From assembly GCA_038147155.1 (NCBI GenBank), contig JAYQTA010000002.1, positions 330,770 to 394,769 on the forward strand: 64,000 nucleotides of DNA. The letters run 5' to 3'. Origin of the DNA: Australimonas brisbanensis. GTDB taxonomy: Bacteria; Chloroflexota; Dehalococcoidia; Lucifugimonadales; Australimonadaceae. Positions 61,422 to 64,000 of the stretch are shown here, piece after piece. The position numbers and the translations under genes are program-made. The notes below the pieces were generated by a model that worked only from the letters and a program-made list of their open reading frames with translations, did not search any database and had not been told where the DNA came from. Each line of letters opens with the position of its first letter. Position 1 is the first letter of the stretch.

Positions 61422-62663
61422 ATGGCGAAGCGCAAGCTCGGACTGGCGATGGTGGGCATCGGCGTGGGCGGCACGGAGATGCTCCCGGCCATGGAGGAGA
61501 TGGAGGAGCTGGACCTGGTCGCCGGCGCCGACCTGAACGAGGAGACGGTCGCCAAGTTCGCCCAGCGCTACAACGCCACCGGCTACACCTCCTACGAGGA
61601 GATGCTCAAGGACGACCGCGTGGAGGCCGTGTGGGTCTCCACTCCCAACCGCTTCCACGCCCAGCACTCCATCATGGCGATGAACGCGGGCAAGCACGTC
61701 GTGGTCGAGAAGCCCATGGCCCTCAACCTGGACGATGCCAAGCGCATGGTGGAAGCGGCCCACAAGAACAACGTCGTCTTCGTGGCCGGCCACACCCGTT
61801 CCTTTAACCCCGCGGTGCGCATGATGTGGCGCATCCTCCAGTCGGGCCGCATCGGCAAGGTGCGGGCCATCAACGCCTTCGCCTACACCGACTGGATGCT
61901 CCGCCCCCGCACCGCCGAGGAGTTGGACATGGCCCAGGGCGGTGGACTGCCCACCCGCCAGCTGCCCCACCAGGTGGACACCGTGCGCCTGCTGGGCGGC
62001 GGCAAGGTGCGCTCGGTGCGCGGCATCACCGGCCAGTGGATGCCGGAGCGGCCCATCCCCGGCTACTACTCCGCGCTGCTGGAGTTCGAGGACGGCACCT
62101 CGTCCATCATCTGCCACAACGGCTACGGCTACTCCATGGGCGCCGAGCTGGTGCAGTGGGGCCACGACCGACAGCGCTACACCGCCGCCGAGCGCGTCGA
62201 GGTGCGCCGGCAGATGCGGGAGGGCGTGCGCAAGGAAGAGGACGACAAGCAGGCCCTGCGCATCGGCGGGCTCCAGGAGCGCGAGGTGTTCAAGGCTGAG
62301 AACCGTGAGCTGTGGGTGCCCGAGGACCTGGGCCTCCTCATCGTCTCCGGCGAGCGCGGCGACATGCGCCACGGCCCGGAGGGCGTGCTGGTGTACGACG
62401 ACACCGGCAAGGAGGAGGTGCCCCTGAACCTCGACCGCGCCATGGGCCCCGGCTGGCGCCGCGCGGAGCTGGAGGAGCTGTACGACGCGGTGGTGGACGG
62501 CAAGCCCGTCTTCCACACCGGCGAGTGGGGCGTCGCCACCCTGGAGGTGGTCCTCGCCGTCTCCGAGTCCGCGAAGCAGCACAAGGAGCTCATCATGCAG
62601 AACCAGGTGCCCGTCCACGCCCGCTACGGCGAGGCCCGCACCTTCTCCGGCACCACCGCCTAG
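61422..62663 (+). CDS. Gfo/Idh/MocA family oxidoreductase (first of a tandem pair)
   Basis: 413 residues from ATG 61422, seven bases after GGAGGTGA. N-terminal Rossmann domain (AMVGIGVGGTEMLPAM), then VEAVWVSTPNRFH and the EKP motif VVVEKPMAL; catalytic-region LPHQVDTVRLLGGG. C-terminal dimer domain with MPERPIPGYYSALLEFEDG. This subgroup includes dihydroxyphthalate-type and sugar dehydrogenases; the substrate is unknown. Its paralogue follows 70 bases downstream. Confidence 0.9.
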   Translation: MAKRKLGLAMVGIGVGGTEMLPAMEEMEELDLVAGADLNEETVAKFAQRYNATGYTSYEEMLKDDRVEAVWVSTPNRFHAQHSIMAMNAGKHVVVEKPMALNLDDAKRMVEAAHKNNVVFVAGHTRSFNPAVRMMWRILQSGRIGKVRAINAFAYTDWMLRPRTAEELDMAQGGGLPTRQLPHQVDTVRLLGGGKVRSVRGITGQWMPERPIPGYYSALLEFEDGTSSIICHNGYGYSMGAELVQWGHDRQRYTAAERVEVRRQMREGVRKEEDDKQALRIGGLQEREVFKAENRELWVPEDLGLLIVSGERGDMRHGPEGVLVYDDTGKEEVPLNLDRAMGPGWRRAELEELYDAVVDGKPVFHTGEWGVATLEVVLAVSESAKQHKELIMQNQVPVHARYGEARTFSGTTA

Positions 62664-62733
62664 GCTGGGGCCGCCGTCCGCATCGCAACCGGCGCCCCCG
62701 CACGGGCGCGCCCACCAAGGGAAGGAAACACGC

Positions 62734-63990
62734 ATGGCTAGCGAAGTGAAGCCGCTGAAGTTGGGAGTGATCGGCATCGGTGTGGGTGCGGCGGAGATGC
62801 TGCCGCCCATGGAGCGGGCCGACTTCATCGACCTGTTCGCCGGGGCCGACGTCAACGCCGACGTGCGCAAGCGCTTCAAGGAGCGCTACCCGGCGGCGCG
62901 GGTGTACGCCAGCGCCGAGGAACTGGTGAAGGACCCGGACGTGGAGGCCGTGTGGATCTCCACCCCCAACCGGTTCCACGCCCCCATGACCATCCTGGCC
63001 GCCAACCACGGCAAGCACGTGGTGGTGGAGAAGCCCATGGCCCTCACCCTCAAGGAGGCTGAGGAGATGGTGGAGACGTGCAAGCGCAACGGCGTCCACC
63101 TGGTGGCCGGGCACACCCAATCGTTCATGCCCCACATCCGGCTCATGCGCAAGATCGTTCGCTCCGGCCGCATCGGTGCCCTGGGCGCCATCAACGCCAT
63201 CGCCTACACCGACTGGGTCATCCGCCCCCGCACCCCGGACGAGATGGACCCCAAGCAGGGCGGCGGCATGGTCTACCGGCAGACACCGCACCAGATCGAC
63301 TCCATCCGCCTCATCGGCGGCGGCAAGCTGCGCTCGGTGCGCGGCACCTACGGCGTGTGGATGCCAGAACGTCCCATCCCCGGCTACTACTCCGCCTTCA
63401 TGGAGTTCGAGTCCGGCGTGCCGGCGGTGGCGATCCACGACGGCTACGGCTACTTCCTCGCCTCAGAGCTCGTGCCCTGGGGCGATGCGCTCACCCGCTA
63501 CACGCCCAAGGAGCGCGATGAGATCCGCCGTCAGATCCGCACCCGCACGCGCAAGGAGGAGGAGGAGAAGCTCTCCCTGCGCATCGGCGGTGAGATGGAG
63601 CAGGTGGTGTTCCGCTCCCGCGGCGAGGACAAGGGCTGGAAGCCGAACGACCTGGGCATCGTCATCGTCTCCGGTGAGAAGGGTGAGCTGCGCCAGAGCC
63701 AGTGGGGCCTGTACATCTACGACGACTCGGGCGTTTCCGAGGTGCGCGTGGACTCCAGCCCCCTGAACCGCGACCAGGAGTTGCGCGAACTGTACGAGGC
63801 GGTGCGCAATGGCAAGCCGGTCTTCCACTCCGGCGCGTGGGGCCTGGCCACCCTGGAGGTGGGCCTGGGCATCAACACCTCGCACGACACCCACAAGGAC
63901 GTGGAGCTGACCCACCAGGTGGAGATGGACCCGGCGTACGACACCGAGTATGACGTGCCCATCATCGAGGAGCGCAAGGTCGACCTGTAA
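62734..63990 (+). CDS. Gfo/Idh/MocA family oxidoreductase (second of a tandem pair)
   Basis: 418 residues. Rossmann GVIGIGVGAAEMLPPM, VEAVWISTPNRFH, EKP motif VVVEKPMALTL, AYTDWVIRPRTPDEMD, TPHQIDSIRLIGGGKLRSVRG and MPERPIPGYYSAFMEFESG. Nearly every motif matches the gene upstream, so the pair arose by tandem duplication; one may serve as partner subunit or have another substrate. Shine-Dalgarno AAGGGAAGGA precedes the ATG. Ends ten bases before the window edge. Confidence 0.9.
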   Translation: MASEVKPLKLGVIGIGVGAAEMLPPMERADFIDLFAGADVNADVRKRFKERYPAARVYASAEELVKDPDVEAVWISTPNRFHAPMTILAANHGKHVVVEKPMALTLKEAEEMVETCKRNGVHLVAGHTQSFMPHIRLMRKIVRSGRIGALGAINAIAYTDWVIRPRTPDEMDPKQGGGMVYRQTPHQIDSIRLIGGGKLRSVRGTYGVWMPERPIPGYYSAFMEFESGVPAVAIHDGYGYFLASELVPWGDALTRYTPKERDEIRRQIRTRTRKEEEEKLSLRIGGEMEQVVFRSRGEDKGWKPNDLGIVIVSGEKGELRQSQWGLYIYDDSGVSEVRVDSSPLNRDQELRELYEAVRNGKPVFHSGAWGLATLEVGLGINTSHDTHKDVELTHQVEMDPAYDTEYDVPIIEERKVDL

Positions 63991-64000
63991 TACGCAAGCG

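Overview
The window reads as chromosomal DNA of a high-GC bacterium, most likely a Chloroflexota of the Dehalococcoidia/SAR202 type. The tmRNA encodes the tag GERELALAA, close to the GERELVLAG tag I recall for Dehalococcoides. The gene set also fits: DapL-type lysine synthesis, several luciferase-like flavin monooxygenases, CaiB/BaiF CoA transferases, amidohydrolases, MmgE/PrpD and MFS monocarboxylate carriers. I see no phage, insertion sequence, CRISPR array, rRNA or tRNA.

Layout. 0-3.3 kb is a trans-translation module on the minus strand (S41 protease, smpB, tmRNA, a small Cys/His protein). 3.3-6.7 kb holds hflX, dapL and dapF. 6.9-11.2 kb holds an MFS carrier, a flavin monooxygenase and NAD salvage (pncA, pncB). 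11.3-13.4 kb is an amidohydrolase plus a 4,5-dihydroxyphthalate-decarboxylase-like operon with a good promoter and an inverted repeat at its start. 14.1-25.3 kb is a catabolic block: TcuA-like flavoprotein, SDR, MmgE/PrpD, type III CoA transferase, CitE-like lyase, MaoC hydratase, HbpS-like protein, PEP-mutase/isocitrate-lyase-family lyase and an MFS carrier. The trio of transferase, lyase and hydratase matches the chemistry of itaconate/mesaconate/citramalyl-CoA breakdown. 25.3-32.8 kb has DUF302, two VOC proteins, ilvB behind an attenuator-like leader, an atypical metallo-beta-lactamase-fold protein, fabF and recJ. 32.8-41.8 kb has the DUF1501/DUF1800 pair, xerD, an rpiB-like gene, a cytidylate-kinase-like gene, uvrC and a broken lipoprotein gene. 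41.9-48.8 kb has an unrecognised winged-helix protein in an AT-rich pocket, a tightly overlapping molybdate operon led by an HTH/PBP regulator, CcdA, DUF3105 and a VTT membrane protein. 48.8-52.7 kb is an ABC export system of the FtsX/LolD type. 52.7-59.3 kb is a phosphate regulon (phoB, phoR, Pho-box-like repeats, pstS, pstC, pstA, pstB, phoU). 59.4-64 kb has an EVE protein, a frameshifted flavin monooxygenase and two tandem Gfo/Idh/MocA oxidoreductases.

Signals between the genes. Many plus-strand genes have a TAnnnT -10 box 5-9 bases before the start codon, which suggests leaderless mRNAs. A GC-rich palindromic intergenic repeat occurs about four times. Two genes (the small protein at 20-217 and hflX) have no ATG/GTG/TTG start in a plausible place; both have an ATC eight bases after a Shine-Dalgarno sequence. 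Three genes (lipoprotein at 40.6 kb, pstS, monooxygenase at 60 kb) carry stops or small indels, which may be real decay or consensus errors.
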